Assembly (NCBI RefSeq): GCF_030412265.1
Contig: NZ_JAUHLN010000001.1
Span: forward strand, 930,001 to 994,000
Length of the DNA stretch: 64,000 bases
Source of the DNA: Fictibacillus terranigra
GTDB lineage: Bacteria > Bacillota > Bacilli > Bacillales > Fictibacillaceae
Direction: 5' to 3'
In this document: piece by piece, positions 1 to 8,740 of the stretch
Layout of the letters: each line of letters starts with the position of its first letter
How positions within the stretch are numbered: position 1 is the first letter of the stretch
The notes under the pieces: model-generated
Databases searched by the model: none
The model's input: the letters and a program-made list of their open reading frames with translations, nothing else
Told to the model about the DNA's origin: nothing
Program-made: the position numbers and the translations under genes

Positions 1-165
1 CTTGCCTTTGTACTTTCAGGCGGAAGAGTTCCTGAAGGCACACTGGTCGATGAACAATACTTATTAGATCTTGAAAGGGAAGCTTTCTTGAGTCTTGCGG
101 GTGAGCCAAAATCTCAGGCGAGAATGCAATACATGCTGACTAAAGGAAAACCGCTTCGCAACTAA
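1..165 (+). CDS. fadN: 3-hydroxyacyl-CoA dehydrogenase FadN, C-terminal end only
   Basis: The window opens inside an open frame whose last 54 codons end at a TAA 15 bases before fadA. The visible tail reads [20 protein letters not shown] and ends in KGKPLRN, which fits the C-terminus of the bifunctional 3-hydroxyacyl-CoA dehydrogenase/enoyl-CoA hydratase of the fadN-fadA-fadE beta-oxidation operon. The call rests mainly on gene order (fadA and fadE follow directly, same strand), because the catalytic domains lie outside the window. Partial at the 5' side by truncation of the window, not by mutation. Confidence 0.8.
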   Translation, partial: LAFVLSGGRVPEGTLVDEQYLLDLEREAFLSLAGEPKSQARMQYMLTKGKPLRN

Positions 166-180
166 AAGGAGGGGAAAACT

Positions 181-1362
181 ATGCTGAAAGATGCTGTAAT
201 CGTAGCAGGTGCAAGAACACCGATAGGAAAAGCAAAAAAAGGGTCATTCGCTCAGATGCGTTCAGATGAGCTTGCCGCAATCACTGTAAAAGAAACACTG
301 CGGCGTGCTGGCGGTTATGACGGCCCGATCGATGATCTGATTATGGGGTGTGCCATTCCAGAGGCAGAGCAGGGAATGAACATGGCAAGATTAATCGGGG
401 CGAGAGCAGGTCTCCCGGATACCATACCGGCAATCACTGTTAATCGGTTCTGTTCTTCGGGGCTTCAAAGTATCGCCTATGGCGCCGAGAAGATTATGCT
501 CGGGCATGCTGAAGCTGTGCTGGCCGGGGGAGCGGAATCCATGAGCTTGCTGCCGATGGAAGGCCATGTCATCAAACCGAATCCTCACCTTGTTGAAACG
601 GTTCCTCAATATTACATGGGCATGGGCTTCACGGCTGAAGAAGTGGCAAAGCGGTTCGGTGTTACGAGGGAGGACCAGGATGCCTTTGCGGTTCGAAGCC
701 ATCAAAATGCAGCACGGGCCATTAAAGAAGGCAGATTCAAGGACGAAATTGTACCTGTCTCCGTGACGAGGCGCTGGCTTGGAGAAGACAACAAGCTAAA
801 AGAAAAAGAGTTTGTGGTTGATACGGACGAAGGTGTTCGTCCTGATACCTCGTTAGAAGGCCTCTCCCGCCTGCGCCCTGCGTTCTCCATCAACGGCTCG
901 GTAACAGCAGGGAACGCATCACAGACAAGTGATGGTGCTGCGACTGTTCTTGTGATGGACCGTGAAAAAGCAGAAGCAGAGGGATTGACGCCGCTGCTGA
1001 AGTTCAGAAGCTTTGCCGTGGCAGGTGTACCGCCTGAAATCATGGGAATCGGACCTGTTGCTGCTGTTCCTAAAGCGTTAAAACTTGCGGGACTTGAAGT
1101 ATCCGATATCGGCTTGTTTGAGCTCAATGAAGCGTTCGCCTCACAGGCTGTACAGGTCATTCGCGAGCTTGGCCTTCCGGAAGACAGAGTCAATGTCAAT
1201 GGAGGAGGTATCGCTCTAGGCCATCCGCTTGGATGCTCCGGAGCAAAACTTACTCTTACCCTTCTTCATGAGATGAAGCGGAGAGGAGAGCAGTTTGGTG
1301 TCGTAACCATGTGCATCGGCGGCGGCATGGGCGCTGCTGGCGTGTTCGAACTAGTAGGCTAA
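181..1362 (+). CDS. fadA: Acetyl-CoA C-acyltransferase (thiolase) FadA
   Basis: Thiolase that cleaves 3-ketoacyl-CoA with CoA in the last step of fatty-acid beta-oxidation, in the cytosol. The 393-residue product has the usual family length. The nucleophilic cysteine lies in [10 protein letters not shown] (about Cys91), the conserved NEAFA motif follows in the C-terminal half, the catalytic histidine is in [15 protein letters not shown] (about His348), and the second cysteine is in [10 protein letters not shown] (about Cys378). The ATG is preceded by AAAAGGAGGGG at good spacing and lies 15 bases after the fadN stop, so it is co-transcribed with fadN and fadE. Confidence 0.95.
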   Translation: MLKDAVIVAGARTPIGKAKKGSFAQMRSDELAAITVKETLRRAGGYDGPIDDLIMGCAIPEAEQGMNMARLIGARAGLPDTIPAITVNRFCSSGLQSIAYGAEKIMLGHAEAVLAGGAESMSLLPMEGHVIKPNPHLVETVPQYYMGMGFTAEEVAKRFGVTREDQDAFAVRSHQNAARAIKEGRFKDEIVPVSVTRRWLGEDNKLKEKEFVVDTDEGVRPDTSLEGLSRLRPAFSINGSVTAGNASQTSDGAATVLVMDREKAEAEGLTPLLKFRSFAVAGVPPEIMGIGPVAAVPKALKLAGLEVSDIGLFELNEAFASQAVQVIRELGLPEDRVNVNGGGIALGHPLGCSGAKLTLTLLHEMKRRGEQFGVVTMCIGGGMGAAGVFELVG

Positions 1363-1384
1363 TCCAATACAGGAGGATATAAAC

Positions 1385-3169
1385 ATGTCTAACACAATGG
1401 AAAAGGTTTTTAAAGGCGGAAGCTTTTTAGTGGAAGATATTCAGGCGGAGGACCTCTTCACACCGGAGGATTTTTCAGAAGAGCACCTCATGATCGCAAA
1501 GACAACCGAGGATTACGTGGTTAAGGAAGTTGTCCCGCAAATCGATAAGCTCGAAAACCATGAGTTTGATATTTCTAAACAGCTTTTGACAAAAGCAGGG
1601 GAACTTGGTCTTCTTGGTGCTGACGTTCCTGAAGAATACGGAGGACTTGGCCTTGATAAAATCTCTTCTTCATTGATTACTGAGAAGTTTGCACGCGGAC
1701 GCGGTTTTTCCATCAGCTATGGCGCCCACGTCGGAATCGGTTCTCTGCCGATCGTGCTTTTCGGTAACGAAGAACAGAAGAAAAAGTATCTCCCAGATCT
1801 GGCAGTTGGAGCAAAAATCGCAGCGTATGCACTTACAGAACCCGGATCAGGATCCGATGCACTGGGTGCTAAAACAACAGCACGATTGAACGCTGAAGGC
1901 ACTCATTATGTGCTGAACGGAGAAAAGCAATGGATCACAAATTCCGCTTTTGCCGATGTGTTTGTAGTTTATGCAAAAATTGATGGAGAACAATTCTCTG
2001 CATTCATCGTAGAAAGAGATTTTCCGGGAGTATCCACAGGCCCTGAAGAAAAGAAAATGGGGATCAAATCTTCTTCTACACGAACACTTATTTTAGAAGA
2101 TGTTCATGTGCCGAAAGAAAACCTTCTTGGTGAAGCAGGAAGAGGTCACGTCATCGCGTTCAACATCCTGAACATCGGACGCTATAAATTGGCGATCGGC
2201 TGTGTCGGTGCGGCGAAGCGCGGAATCGAAGTTTCAGCGAAGTATGCAAACGAGCGTACACAGTTTAAACGCAAAATCAGCTCTTTTAGCCTGATTCAGG
2301 AAAAACTGGCAAACATGGCACTTCAAACATACGCATCAGAAAGCTCGGTTTACCGCACGGTCGGTTTGTTTGAATCCCGTCTTGGAAGCTTAAGTGATGA
2401 AGCACAGAAGGATGGCTTGCAAATCGGTAAAGCCATCGCGGAATACGCGATTGAGTGCTCCCTGAACAAGTTCTTCGCATCTGAAGTACTGGATTATGTT
2501 GCAGATGAAGCCGTGCAAATCCACGGAGGATACGGCTTTATGAGTGAATATGAAGTAGAAGGCATGTATCGTGATGCCCGAATTAACCGTATTTTTGAAG
2601 GAACAAATGAGATCAACCGCTTGCTCGTGCCAGGAACCCTCGTCCGTAAAGCAATGAAAGGCGAGCTTCCTCTCATCGAAAAAGCAACGGCTCTTCAAAA
2701 TGAGCTGATGATGATGATGCCACAAGAGGTGGGCACTGAACCGCTTGAGCAGGAGAAATACCTCGTAAGCATGGCCAAAAAAGTCATCCTGATGGTAGCT
2801 GGACTCGCTGTTCAGAAGTTCGGGCCAAAGCTTGAAAACGAGCAGGAACTGCTCGCTAATGTAGCTGATATGATCAGTGAAGTGTACGCGATGGAATCTG
2901 TGGCTCTACGCACGGAAAAAGCGATCAACAGAACAAGCTTGGAAAGAAACACGCAAAAGCTGCTCATGACTGAAGTGTTCTGTCAGGAATCCTTCAACCG
3001 CATCGAAGCCCATGCGAAGGAATCCATCATTGGAGTGGAAGAAGGAGACACGCTGCGAATGATGCTGTCTGCTCTCCGCAAGCTTACCCGCCACACACCG
3101 ATCAACGTCATCAAGAAGAAACGTGAAATTGCAGCTGTGGTTTTGGAAGAAGAACGCTACGTCATTTAA
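1385..3169 (+). CDS. fadE: Acyl-CoA dehydrogenase FadE
   Basis: FAD-dependent acyl-CoA dehydrogenase, first step of beta-oxidation, passing electrons to ETF. The 594-residue length matches the long Bacillus FadE type: an acyl-CoA dehydrogenase core of about 400 residues plus a C-terminal extension of about 180. Family signatures are ALTEPGSGSDA in the FAD/substrate-binding middle domain and QIHGGYGFMSEYEVE near the end of the core, followed by YRDARINRIFEGTNEINR. It starts 22 bases after fadA with an AGGAGG site and closes the operon, as a strong hairpin follows. FadR and CcpA control this operon in B. subtilis; I saw no regulator box because the operon start is outside the window. Confidence 0.94.
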   Translation: MSNTMEKVFKGGSFLVEDIQAEDLFTPEDFSEEHLMIAKTTEDYVVKEVVPQIDKLENHEFDISKQLLTKAGELGLLGADVPEEYGGLGLDKISSSLITEKFARGRGFSISYGAHVGIGSLPIVLFGNEEQKKKYLPDLAVGAKIAAYALTEPGSGSDALGAKTTARLNAEGTHYVLNGEKQWITNSAFADVFVVYAKIDGEQFSAFIVERDFPGVSTGPEEKKMGIKSSSTRTLILEDVHVPKENLLGEAGRGHVIAFNILNIGRYKLAIGCVGAAKRGIEVSAKYANERTQFKRKISSFSLIQEKLANMALQTYASESSVYRTVGLFESRLGSLSDEAQKDGLQIGKAIAEYAIECSLNKFFASEVLDYVADEAVQIHGGYGFMSEYEVEGMYRDARINRIFEGTNEINRLLVPGTLVRKAMKGELPLIEKATALQNELMMMMPQEVGTEPLEQEKYLVSMAKKVILMVAGLAVQKFGPKLENEQELLANVADMISEVYAMESVALRTEKAINRTSLERNTQKLLMTEVFCQESFNRIEAHAKESIIGVEEGDTLRMMLSALRKLTRHTPINVIKKKREIAAVVLEEERYVI

Positions 3170-3216
3170 ATCAATTTCTAATAATGCCTTATCTTTAAAA
3201 ATACTCTCTCACTTTG

Positions 3217-3245
3217 GCTCCGGTTATTCGCCGGAGCACTTTTTT
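3217..3245 (+). terminator. Rho-independent terminator of the fad operon
   Basis: Seven-base-pair GC-rich stem GCTCCGG/CCGGAGC with a TTATTCG loop, followed by a run of six T. It lies 47 bases after the fadE stop codon. Confidence 0.85.
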
Positions 3246-3255
3246 GTATATTCAA

Positions 3256-3306
3256 CGGTGCCAGGCACCGTTATTACACATGTGTCAAACGCCGGTGCCT
3301 GGCACC
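3256..3306. repeat. Composite palindromic repeat built on GGTGCCAGGCACC
   Basis: Two copies of a 13-bp near-palindrome, GGTGCCAGGCACC (3257-3269) and GGTGCCTGGCACC (3294-3306), are inverted with respect to each other and flank a perfect 10-bp palindrome ACACATGTGT (3276-3285). The whole can fold into one cruciform-like structure of about 50 bases. From memory, GGTGCC(A/T)GGCACC elements are scattered between genes in many Bacillaceae genomes, in the manner of REP sequences; only this one copy occurs in the window. Confidence 0.7.
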
Positions 3307-3382
3307 AAAAAAGGTGATTAATTTCCCTTTACCTGGCTAGACTATTTTATGATACTATGGAAGGGAAGGAGAGAAAAATGAC

Positions 3383-3742
3383 ATGAGTTTAACTTTTTAT
3401 CAATACCCAAAATGTGGAACTTGCCAAAAGGCTAAAAAGTGGCTGGAGTCCCATGATGTTGAATTTGAATCCGTACATATCGTTGAAAATCCTCCTTCAA
3501 AAGAGGAAATTAAAGAGCTGGTAGACAAAAGCGGCCTTGAGATCAAAAAGTTCTTTAATACGAGCGGAATGAAGTACAGAGAGCTTGGTTTAAAAGACAA
3601 AGTAAAAACCGCTTCCGAAGATGAGCTGCTTGATTTTCTGGCTTCTGACGGCATGCTGCTAAAAAGGCCGATTACTACGGACGGAAACAAAGTAACTGTC
3701 GGATTTAACGAAGATACATATAAGCAAACATGGAGTAAGTGA
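3383..3742 (+). CDS. yusI: ArsC/Spx-family protein YusI
   Basis: Thioredoxin-fold protein of 119 residues in the ArsC/Spx/MgsR family. The redox motif CGTC (Cys11, Cys14) follows the first strand (LTFYQYPKCGTCQKA), and the C-terminal half has the family pattern MLLKRPITTDGNKVTVGF. The family includes arsenate reductases and RNA-polymerase-binding regulators. The CxxC pair is like Spx, but the RNA polymerase contact residues cannot be judged by eye, so the activity is left open. It lies between fadE and gcvH exactly as yusI does in B. subtilis. An AAGGGAAGGAGAG site precedes the ATG. Confidence 0.85.
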   Translation: MSLTFYQYPKCGTCQKAKKWLESHDVEFESVHIVENPPSKEEIKELVDKSGLEIKKFFNTSGMKYRELGLKDKVKTASEDELLDFLASDGMLLKRPITTDGNKVTVGFNEDTYKQTWSK

Positions 3743-3818
3743 TGTTATTAGTTGCTTAACTATAATAAATTTAATATTATAGTTATTATAAATAACAAGA
3801 AAAGCTGGAGGGATACAA

Positions 3819-4205
3819 ATGAATTTTCCAAAAGAATTGCGTTATTCAGAAGAACACGAATGGGTAAAGGTTGAAGATGGAAATAAAGTAAGGATTGGTA
3901 TTACTGACTTTGCACAGGATGAACTGGGCGATATCGTTTTTGTAGAGCTTCCAGAAGTTGGCGATGAAATTAAAGCGGACGAGCCTTTCGGCAGTGTTGA
4001 ATCTGTTAAAACGGTTTCTGAGCTCTATGCTCCCATCTCTGGCAAGGTTGTTGAAATCAACGAAGATCTTGATGACAGCCCTGAGCTTGTAAACGAGTCT
4101 GCGTATGAAAAAGCGTGGATGATCGTTGTTGAGGCATCTGATCTTTCTGAGACTGAAAACCTCATGACTGCTGAACAATATGAAGAAATGACAAAAGAAG
4201 ACTAA
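3819..4205 (+). CDS. gcvH: Glycine cleavage system H protein
   Basis: Lipoyl carrier protein of the glycine cleavage system; in Bacillus it is also the platform from which lipoyl groups are handed to the 2-oxoacid dehydrogenases. The 128-residue length is standard. The lipoylation site is the lysine in [15 protein letters not shown] (about Lys64), and the N-terminal [11 protein letters not shown] is typical. It stands alone here, without gcvT or gcvP, as in B. subtilis. The AGCTGGAGG site is 8 bases from the ATG. lipA, which makes the lipoyl group, is at 33.1 kb in this window. Confidence 0.96.
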   Translation: MNFPKELRYSEEHEWVKVEDGNKVRIGITDFAQDELGDIVFVELPEVGDEIKADEPFGSVESVKTVSELYAPISGKVVEINEDLDDSPELVNESAYEKAWMIVVEASDLSETENLMTAEQYEEMTKED

Positions 4206-4285
4206 ATCCTTCTTCCAAAAAGTTTAATGAGCCCGCTTCTTTCCGGAGACAATAGTAACATCTTCAATGGGAGGAAGTGAGTTCA

Positions 4286-4534
4286 TTGGATTCAAAAAAC
4301 TCAGGATCTAAATCTGACATTACGTCCAAAGTGTACGGGAAAATGGATACGGGGTATTTGTCTCTGTTCCATGATAACCAAAGAATAGGCCGCGTCATCT
4401 TTTCTGACCAGGGAAATCAGTATGAAATGGCTGAAGGCTTTGAATTTGATGCTGACAAAATTTATAAAAAAGAAAACAGTTCAGCAGAATATCCCAATAG
4501 TTATGTTCAGGGCTGCGATGAGGGCTGGTGTTAA
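4286..4534 (+). CDS. yusG: Conserved hypothetical protein YusG (DUF2553-like)
   Basis: Small soluble protein of 82 residues, function unknown. Sequence around DITSKVYGKMDTGYLSL and the C-terminal SYVQGCDEGWC recall YusG of B. subtilis, and position after gcvH agrees. The start is a choice: a GTG at 4277 lies only 2 bases after the GGGAGG (4269-4274), while the in-frame TTG at 4286 has an 11-base spacing, so the TTG is preferred. No membrane segment or signal peptide. The DUF name is from memory. Confidence 0.75.
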   Translation: MDSKNSGSKSDITSKVYGKMDTGYLSLFHDNQRIGRVIFSDQGNQYEMAEGFEFDADKIYKKENSSAEYPNSYVQGCDEGWC

Positions 4535-4586
4535 TTTCGAAAGCGCTAATGCCATGACTGGTCTTAAGCGTTGAATCTGCACAAGG

Positions 4587-4620
4587 AAACAAGGACAAGC
4601 CCATAGGCTTGTCCTTGTTT
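4587..4620. terminator. Bidirectional terminator between yusG and the gsiB-like gene
   Basis: A 15-bp perfect stem (4587-4601 with 4606-4620, AAACAAGGACAAGCC and its complement) around a short loop. T-rich tails exist on both strands, so it can end both the yusG transcript and the convergent stress gene. Confidence 0.85.
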
Positions 4621-4629
4621 GGTTATTTA

Positions 4630-5010
4630 TTAATCATCGCTACGGCTGTTACCGCCTTTTTTACCGATCTCTCTGTAAAAATCTTTATCATGACTTTCTG
4701 AAGTAGCTTCTCCGCCCTTTTTACCGATCTCTTGGTAAAAATCTTTATCATGGCTCTCAGCCGTGGCTTCCCCGCCCTTTTTCCCTATATCTTGATAGAA
4801 GTCCTTATCATGGCTTTCAGCCGTGGCTTCTCCGCCTTTTTGACCGATTTCTTGATAAAATTCCTGATCGTGGTTCTCAGAAGTTGCGTTACCGCCTTTT
4901 TTGCCGATTTCCTGATAAAAATCTTTACCATGAGTTTTTGATGTCTTTTCTCCGCCCATGCGTCCTGCTTCTTCTCTGCTCATTCCGTCTCGGTTATTAT
5001 TATTAGCCAT
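4630..5010 (-). CDS. gsiB: GsiB-like general stress protein with KGG repeats
   Basis: Hydrophilic 126-residue protein made of an N-terminal RDGMSREEAGRMGGEKT and about five tandem 20-residue repeats of the form ESHDKDFYQxIGKKGGEAT. These are the KGG (con-10-like) repeats of the stress-induced GsiB family, thought to act as hydrophilins under dehydration or general stress. The length is close to B. subtilis GsiB (123). The site AGAGGAGG precedes the ATG, and a SigB-like promoter lies upstream. It is an inserted gene relative to the B. subtilis order yusG-yusF. Confidence 0.92.
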   Translation of the reverse strand: MANNNNRDGMSREEAGRMGGEKTSKTHGKDFYQEIGKKGGNATSENHDQEFYQEIGQKGGEATAESHDKDFYQDIGKKGGEATAESHDKDFYQEIGKKGGEATSESHDKDFYREIGKKGGNSRSDD

Positions 5011-5086
5011 TTCAAATTCCTCCTCTTAATGCTAGATAGTATTTGCCAACAGCCTTTTGCTTTGCGCTGCTGAACTTAGAGAAACA

Positions 5087-5112
5087 ATATCCCCTTTTTA
5101 AAATCATTAAAC
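5087..5112 (-). promoter_or_regulatory. Candidate SigB promoter of the gsiB-like gene
   Basis: On the minus strand GTTTAA (5107-5112) is followed after 12-13 bases by GGGGATAT (5087-5094), close to the general-stress SigB consensus GTTTAA-N13/15-GGGTAT. The position, about 80 bases before the start codon, fits the stress-protein call. Confidence 0.65.
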
Positions 5113-5312
5113 GGCTTTAAGTGAAGATAGTAAGAATTTCCTTACTAACTTGCTCTCTTGTAGTAAGATATTCAGTCCTGGCGGGTAAATGGTAAGTCGA
5201 TTTATTAACATTCCAAAGAGGATTCTAATAAAATAAAGGGTATTATAGTAAGTAAGGGAAAATATCAATCGCTTTAATACTTGTTCTTTAGAAGATATAG
5301 GAGAGATGATTG

Positions 5313-5660
5313 ATGAATAACAACTTGGATAAAGTGATTATTGTAGAAGGAAAATCAGACAAAGATAAGCTGATTTCTATCCTTAATGAACCCGTTGAGA
5401 TCATCTGTACAAATGGAACGATGGGGCTGTCACGGCTTGAAGAACTGGCCATTGAAATTGAGAACAGAGATGTATATATTTTGGTTGATGCAGATGAGGC
5501 AGGAGCAAAATTAAGAAAAATGCTTCAGAGGGAGCTTCCGAATGCAGAACATCTTTATATTCATAAAATGTACCGTGAAGTAGCAAAAACACCGCTCATG
5601 TATCTCGCTAATATATTGCTTGGGGCGCGTTTCACAGTAAATAAAGAATGTTTAGGATAA
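5313..5660 (+). CDS. yusF: Toprim-domain protein YusF
   Basis: Single Toprim domain of 115 residues. The glutamate motif is VIIVEGKSDKDKL near the N-terminus and the DxD motif is in VYILVDADEAGAKLR. Toprim domains carry out metal-dependent nucleotidyl transfer or strand cleavage in primases, topoisomerases and small nucleases; in this short family the substrate is not established. ATG 5313 is chosen over the adjacent TTG 5310 because AGGAGAG (5299-5305) then has 7-base spacing. The order gcvH-yusG-yusF-yusE is that of B. subtilis apart from the inserted gsiB-like gene. Confidence 0.85.
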   Translation: MNNNLDKVIIVEGKSDKDKLISILNEPVEIICTNGTMGLSRLEELAIEIENRDVYILVDADEAGAKLRKMLQRELPNAEHLYIHKMYREVAKTPLMYLANILLGARFTVNKECLG

Positions 5661-5833
5661 GGATCTATATGACGGCGAGAAATCCTCTTTCTTAGATGCA
5701 AGGCATGTCTTATCCATTGAAAGGTATAGAGGATTTCTTGAATTTGTTCAGTTGACAAGATCCACTGAATCCGGGATATTCAAATACACAGGGGACCAAC
5801 AGAGCTTAATAACATTTGCAACTGGAGAGGGAT

Positions 5834-6163
5834 ATGAAGGATTTAACAAACATAGAGATTCGTGATTTTATTGAGGGTTCAACAGAGGAGCCGGCTGCTC
5901 TATACATACAGACACCGCTGTGCGGCACATGTAAAATGGGAAGGCGGATGCTGGATATTACATTGGAAGCGATAAGCCAGTCACAAGATGCTGAACCTAA
6001 AATCGGAGCCTGCAACTTAAATGCAATGCCAGAGCTTGCTGAAAAGTACAGCATCACAAGTGTTCCTTGCCTCCTTTTTTTAAATCGGGGAATCGCTGTC
6101 AAGAAGATTTATGCCATGCAATCAGTTGATTTTTTGTATCAAAACGTAAAAAAATACCTTTAA
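5834..6163 (+). CDS. yusE: Thioredoxin-like protein YusE
   Basis: Thioredoxin-fold protein of 109 residues with the redox pair CGTC (Cys30, Cys33) in YIQTPLCGTCKMG and the cis-proline loop in YSITSVPCLLFLNRG. The active site CGTC differs from the CGPC of thioredoxin, so a more specialised role is likely. GGAGAGG lies 3 bases before ATG 5834; no better start exists upstream. A strong terminator follows at once, so it closes the yusF-yusE unit. Confidence 0.85.
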   Translation: MKDLTNIEIRDFIEGSTEEPAALYIQTPLCGTCKMGRRMLDITLEAISQSQDAEPKIGACNLNAMPELAEKYSITSVPCLLFLNRGIAVKKIYAMQSVDFLYQNVKKYL

Positions 6164-6187
6164 AAGACACGATTTGTGTCTTTTTTT
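6162..6187 (+). terminator. Terminator after yusE
   Basis: AAAAGACAC/GTGTCTTTT stem with a five-base loop and a continuing T run, overlapping the yusE stop codon. Confidence 0.8.
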
Positions 6188-6400
6188 ATTTTTAAGGGGG
6201 TTTTTTAAGATGTAATAGATGGATTATGTGGTAAAATCAAGAAGAAATGTGTAATAAATTTTACATACTGACTCAGGTGCAGCAGAATAAAACGACATCT
6301 CCAAACAGCAGTGATAGCAAGTAAGTCACCGCTTCCAAACGATTTATAGGTAAAGACTGCAAAACTTTTCCTTTTCAGGCGCATGACAAAAACATTACAA

Positions 6401-6430
6401 TTGTTATGAGTCCTGTAACATTGTTATACA
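6401..6430 (+). promoter_or_regulatory. Possible promoter in the 5' region of sigI
   Basis: The stretch 6196-6569 has no gene I can support. It holds TTGTTA (6401-6406) and TATACA (6425-6430) with an 18-base spacer, a weak SigA-type match. The surrounding ACAATTGT/TTGTTATA repeats are A/T-rich. No ACCCCC/CGAA pair, as reported for B. subtilis SigI promoters, was found. Confidence 0.3.
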
Positions 6431-6569
6431 ACTGTATCCTACAAACCTGCGAATCAATGGTATAAATGTATAGGAGAGCTTGAAACATGTTTGCTCCTGT
6501 CGACTTTTGGCAATATATCATTCATTTTGTCCAAAAGTACAAAACAACCTGGATTTAAGAGGTGAAACT

Positions 6570-7316
6570 ATGTCTACTGCATTTGTACCAGCTATTCGCA
6601 ACAATACACCAATCATTAACATTGAAGATAAAGTATTAAAAATTCAAAGAGGGAATGATACCTTAAGAAACGAGCTGATCGAAGCTTATCAGCCGTTCAT
6701 TAAGAAAGTGACTTCAAAGGTATGCAGTCAATATATAGATCGTACGATGGACGAATTTAGTGTAGGTCTCTACGCGTTTAATGAAGCCATTGATCAATAT
6801 CAAGAAGGTCAGGGAAGCCGTTTTCTTTCTTTTGCCGACATGGTCATCCGCCGAAGAGTGATTGACTATATAAGAAAAGAAGTCAGGCAGAACCGACTCA
6901 TCTACTTGCAGCCGGATGAAGAGGATGAAGAAGGCCGTCTGGAAGACAGCTATGCAGAACAGAAAGCTGCCATGGAGCATTACGAAGAAAAAATCCAGGC
7001 AGAAAACCGCGTTTATGAAATCGAAGAATACCAAAAACTGCTGAAGGAATTCAGCTTGAACTTTAAAGTGTTGAGCAAACACTGCCCGAAGCACGTTGAT
7101 GCAAGGGAAAATGCAAAAGAAATCGCTCGTTTGTTAGTAGAAAACCAAGAAATGGCTGAATTTTTATTGGAGAAAAAACAACTTCCTATAAAAGATTTAT
7201 TAAGTATGGTTTCCTGCAGTCGTAAAACAATAGAGAGAAATCGAAAATATATAATAGCGGTATCGCTAATATATCTAGGGGACTTTAAAGCGTTAAAGTC
7301 TTATATTCAGCCTTAA
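6570..7316 (+). CDS. sigI: RNA polymerase sigma factor SigI
   Basis: Sigma-70 family factor of 248 residues, the usual SigI length. Region 2 is seen around FADMVIRRRVIDYIRKEVRQNR, and the C-terminal DLLSMVSCSRKTIERNRKYI fits the SigI-specific promoter recognition segment. SigI answers heat and cell-wall stress in B. subtilis and polysaccharides in clostridia. The start at 6570 follows AAGAGGTG with correct spacing and gives the typical MSTAFVPAIRNNTP start. rsgI follows after 132 bases. The pair is not at this position in B. subtilis, so this locus differs. Confidence 0.92.
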   Translation: MSTAFVPAIRNNTPIINIEDKVLKIQRGNDTLRNELIEAYQPFIKKVTSKVCSQYIDRTMDEFSVGLYAFNEAIDQYQEGQGSRFLSFADMVIRRRVIDYIRKEVRQNRLIYLQPDEEDEEGRLEDSYAEQKAAMEHYEEKIQAENRVYEIEEYQKLLKEFSLNFKVLSKHCPKHVDARENAKEIARLLVENQEMAEFLLEKKQLPIKDLLSMVSCSRKTIERNRKYIIAVSLIYLGDFKALKSYIQP

Positions 7317-7448
7317 ATAAGGGGAAGTTAAACGGTTGTAATTATTCGTGGGGAACGTACGTCTTAATTCGTCAAGCAAAAAAGCAATAAATCCCATGAT
7401 GGTTATGATACGAAGCAGATCCTTCGCCTAGCAGGAGGGATATGTGGG

Positions 7449-8687
7449 ATGAAAAATGGTGTTTTAATGGAAGTGAAGAAAGGAAAAGCCGTTTTACTAA
7501 CGAAAGATGGCTGTTTCATTACCGTAAGAGTACCGCGCGGAGAACATCCGGTGGTAGGTATGGAATACAGTATTTCAAGGTTTACAAAAAGCAGGGTACG
7601 ACGATTGCTCTTTCCTTCTCTTTCACTTACTATAGGAGCATTGCTTATATATGTTTTATTTTCAGGAGTCTATCCACTGGGCCGCAACGATAATACTGTT
7701 GCGGCTTATGTGAGTTTTGACGTAAATCCGAGTCTTGAAACGGGAGTTAACCATGATTTGCAAGTCATAAAAGTTAAAGCCTACAATGCGGAAGGCAAAA
7801 AAATTCTCCAATCATTAAAACACAAAAAAAACGTAAGCCTCTCCCAGTTCGCCTCATCTTTGCTGAATGCCTATGAAAGCAAGGGATATTTAACAGAAAA
7901 CCCGGATGTAATGATTGGTACCACGATTGTGGACGCCGAAAATGATAAACTTTCATCTTCATTGGATGAAGCGGTTTCATCCATAAAACGAAATGCCGCG
8001 GTCTTTAATACGAAAGCGGCTATCATGGTAAAAAGTATTAACACGGAAAAACGGAAAGTCGCCCAAAAGAACGGGGTATCTTCCGGTAAATATATGATGT
8101 ACCTGGATGCGAAAAGAAAAGATAAGAATATATCTCTTCATCAAGTGAAGAACATGTCATATACCGAACTAAAGGAAAAGATCGAACCTGATCGCAAGCT
8201 TCCGAAAAAAGAAATAAACCATAAAAAGAAAATCTCAGAAAAAATGATAAGACACCCAAGAACTATTGAAACGATAACCATTAAGACAAGCTCTTTGCAG
8301 GGCACCACATCTAAGGAGAGTGTATCCAGACCGGAAGACCGACAGGCAAAAAATAACCGAGTTACTGGATCGGAAAATCAGAAGGTCCGAAAAAAGGAAC
8401 AGGGGAAAGGTTCAAAAGCGGTTAAGCGTCATTCCTCAAAGACTATACAGAAACCAAAACCTCATCATAAACAGTCAGCAGATCACACGCGGCCCGGGAG
8501 AAACACCAAGATGAAAACTGTTCCAAAACACCCTGATGCTTCTGAAAAGATGAAACATGAGAACCACGATAAGAAATGGGGCAATAATGGAGAAACACAA
8601 AAGGCAACCCCGTACAGGCACCATGAAAAAAAGGCCTGGAAAAAAGCAAAACCAAAAAAATTAAAAGTACATAATAAAGCAAGCTAA
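7449..8687 (+). CDS. rsgI: Anti-sigma-I factor RsgI with a basic extracellular tail
   Basis: Single-pass membrane anti-sigma factor, 412 residues. Residues 1-45 form the cytosolic RsgI N-terminal domain that binds SigI (KGKAVLLTKDGCFITV). A transmembrane helix spans about 52-74 (LLFPSLSLTIGALLIYVLFS). Next is the conserved extracytoplasmic AAYVSFDVNPSLE; an Asn-Pro bond at this place is reported as an autocleavage site in the family. Residues 248-412 are low-complexity and very rich in Lys, His and Arg, and should be disordered outside the cell. The disordered tail is the cell-wall sensing part in B. subtilis, where it is mixed-charge/acidic. GGAGGG is 9 bases from the ATG. Confidence 0.9.
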   Translation: MKNGVLMEVKKGKAVLLTKDGCFITVRVPRGEHPVVGMEYSISRFTKSRVRRLLFPSLSLTIGALLIYVLFSGVYPLGRNDNTVAAYVSFDVNPSLETGVNHDLQVIKVKAYNAEGKKILQSLKHKKNVSLSQFASSLLNAYESKGYLTENPDVMIGTTIVDAENDKLSSSLDEAVSSIKRNAAVFNTKAAIMVKSINTEKRKVAQKNGVSSGKYMMYLDAKRKDKNISLHQVKNMSYTELKEKIEPDRKLPKKEINHKKKISEKMIRHPRTIETITIKTSSLQGTTSKESVSRPEDRQAKNNRVTGSENQKVRKKEQGKGSKAVKRHSSKTIQKPKPHHKQSADHTRPGRNTKMKTVPKHPDASEKMKHENHDKKWGNNGETQKATPYRHHEKKAWKKAKPKKLKVHNKAS

Positions 8688-8740
8688 TAATCGACAGGGC
8701 GTATGTAATCTGTCGAAGGAAAATTCAAGGAAGACATCCG

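Noticed and set aside
4537-4550. CGAAAGCGCTAATG as a cre site after yusG
   Set aside because: Three mismatches to the consensus and placed downstream of a gene, not at a promoter.
5665-5877. An open frame between yusF and yusE reading RYRGFLEFVQLTRSTESG and similar protein-like sequence
   Set aside because: It begins after a TAG, has no ATG and no SD, and overlaps the yusE start; it could be a remnant but cannot be supported.
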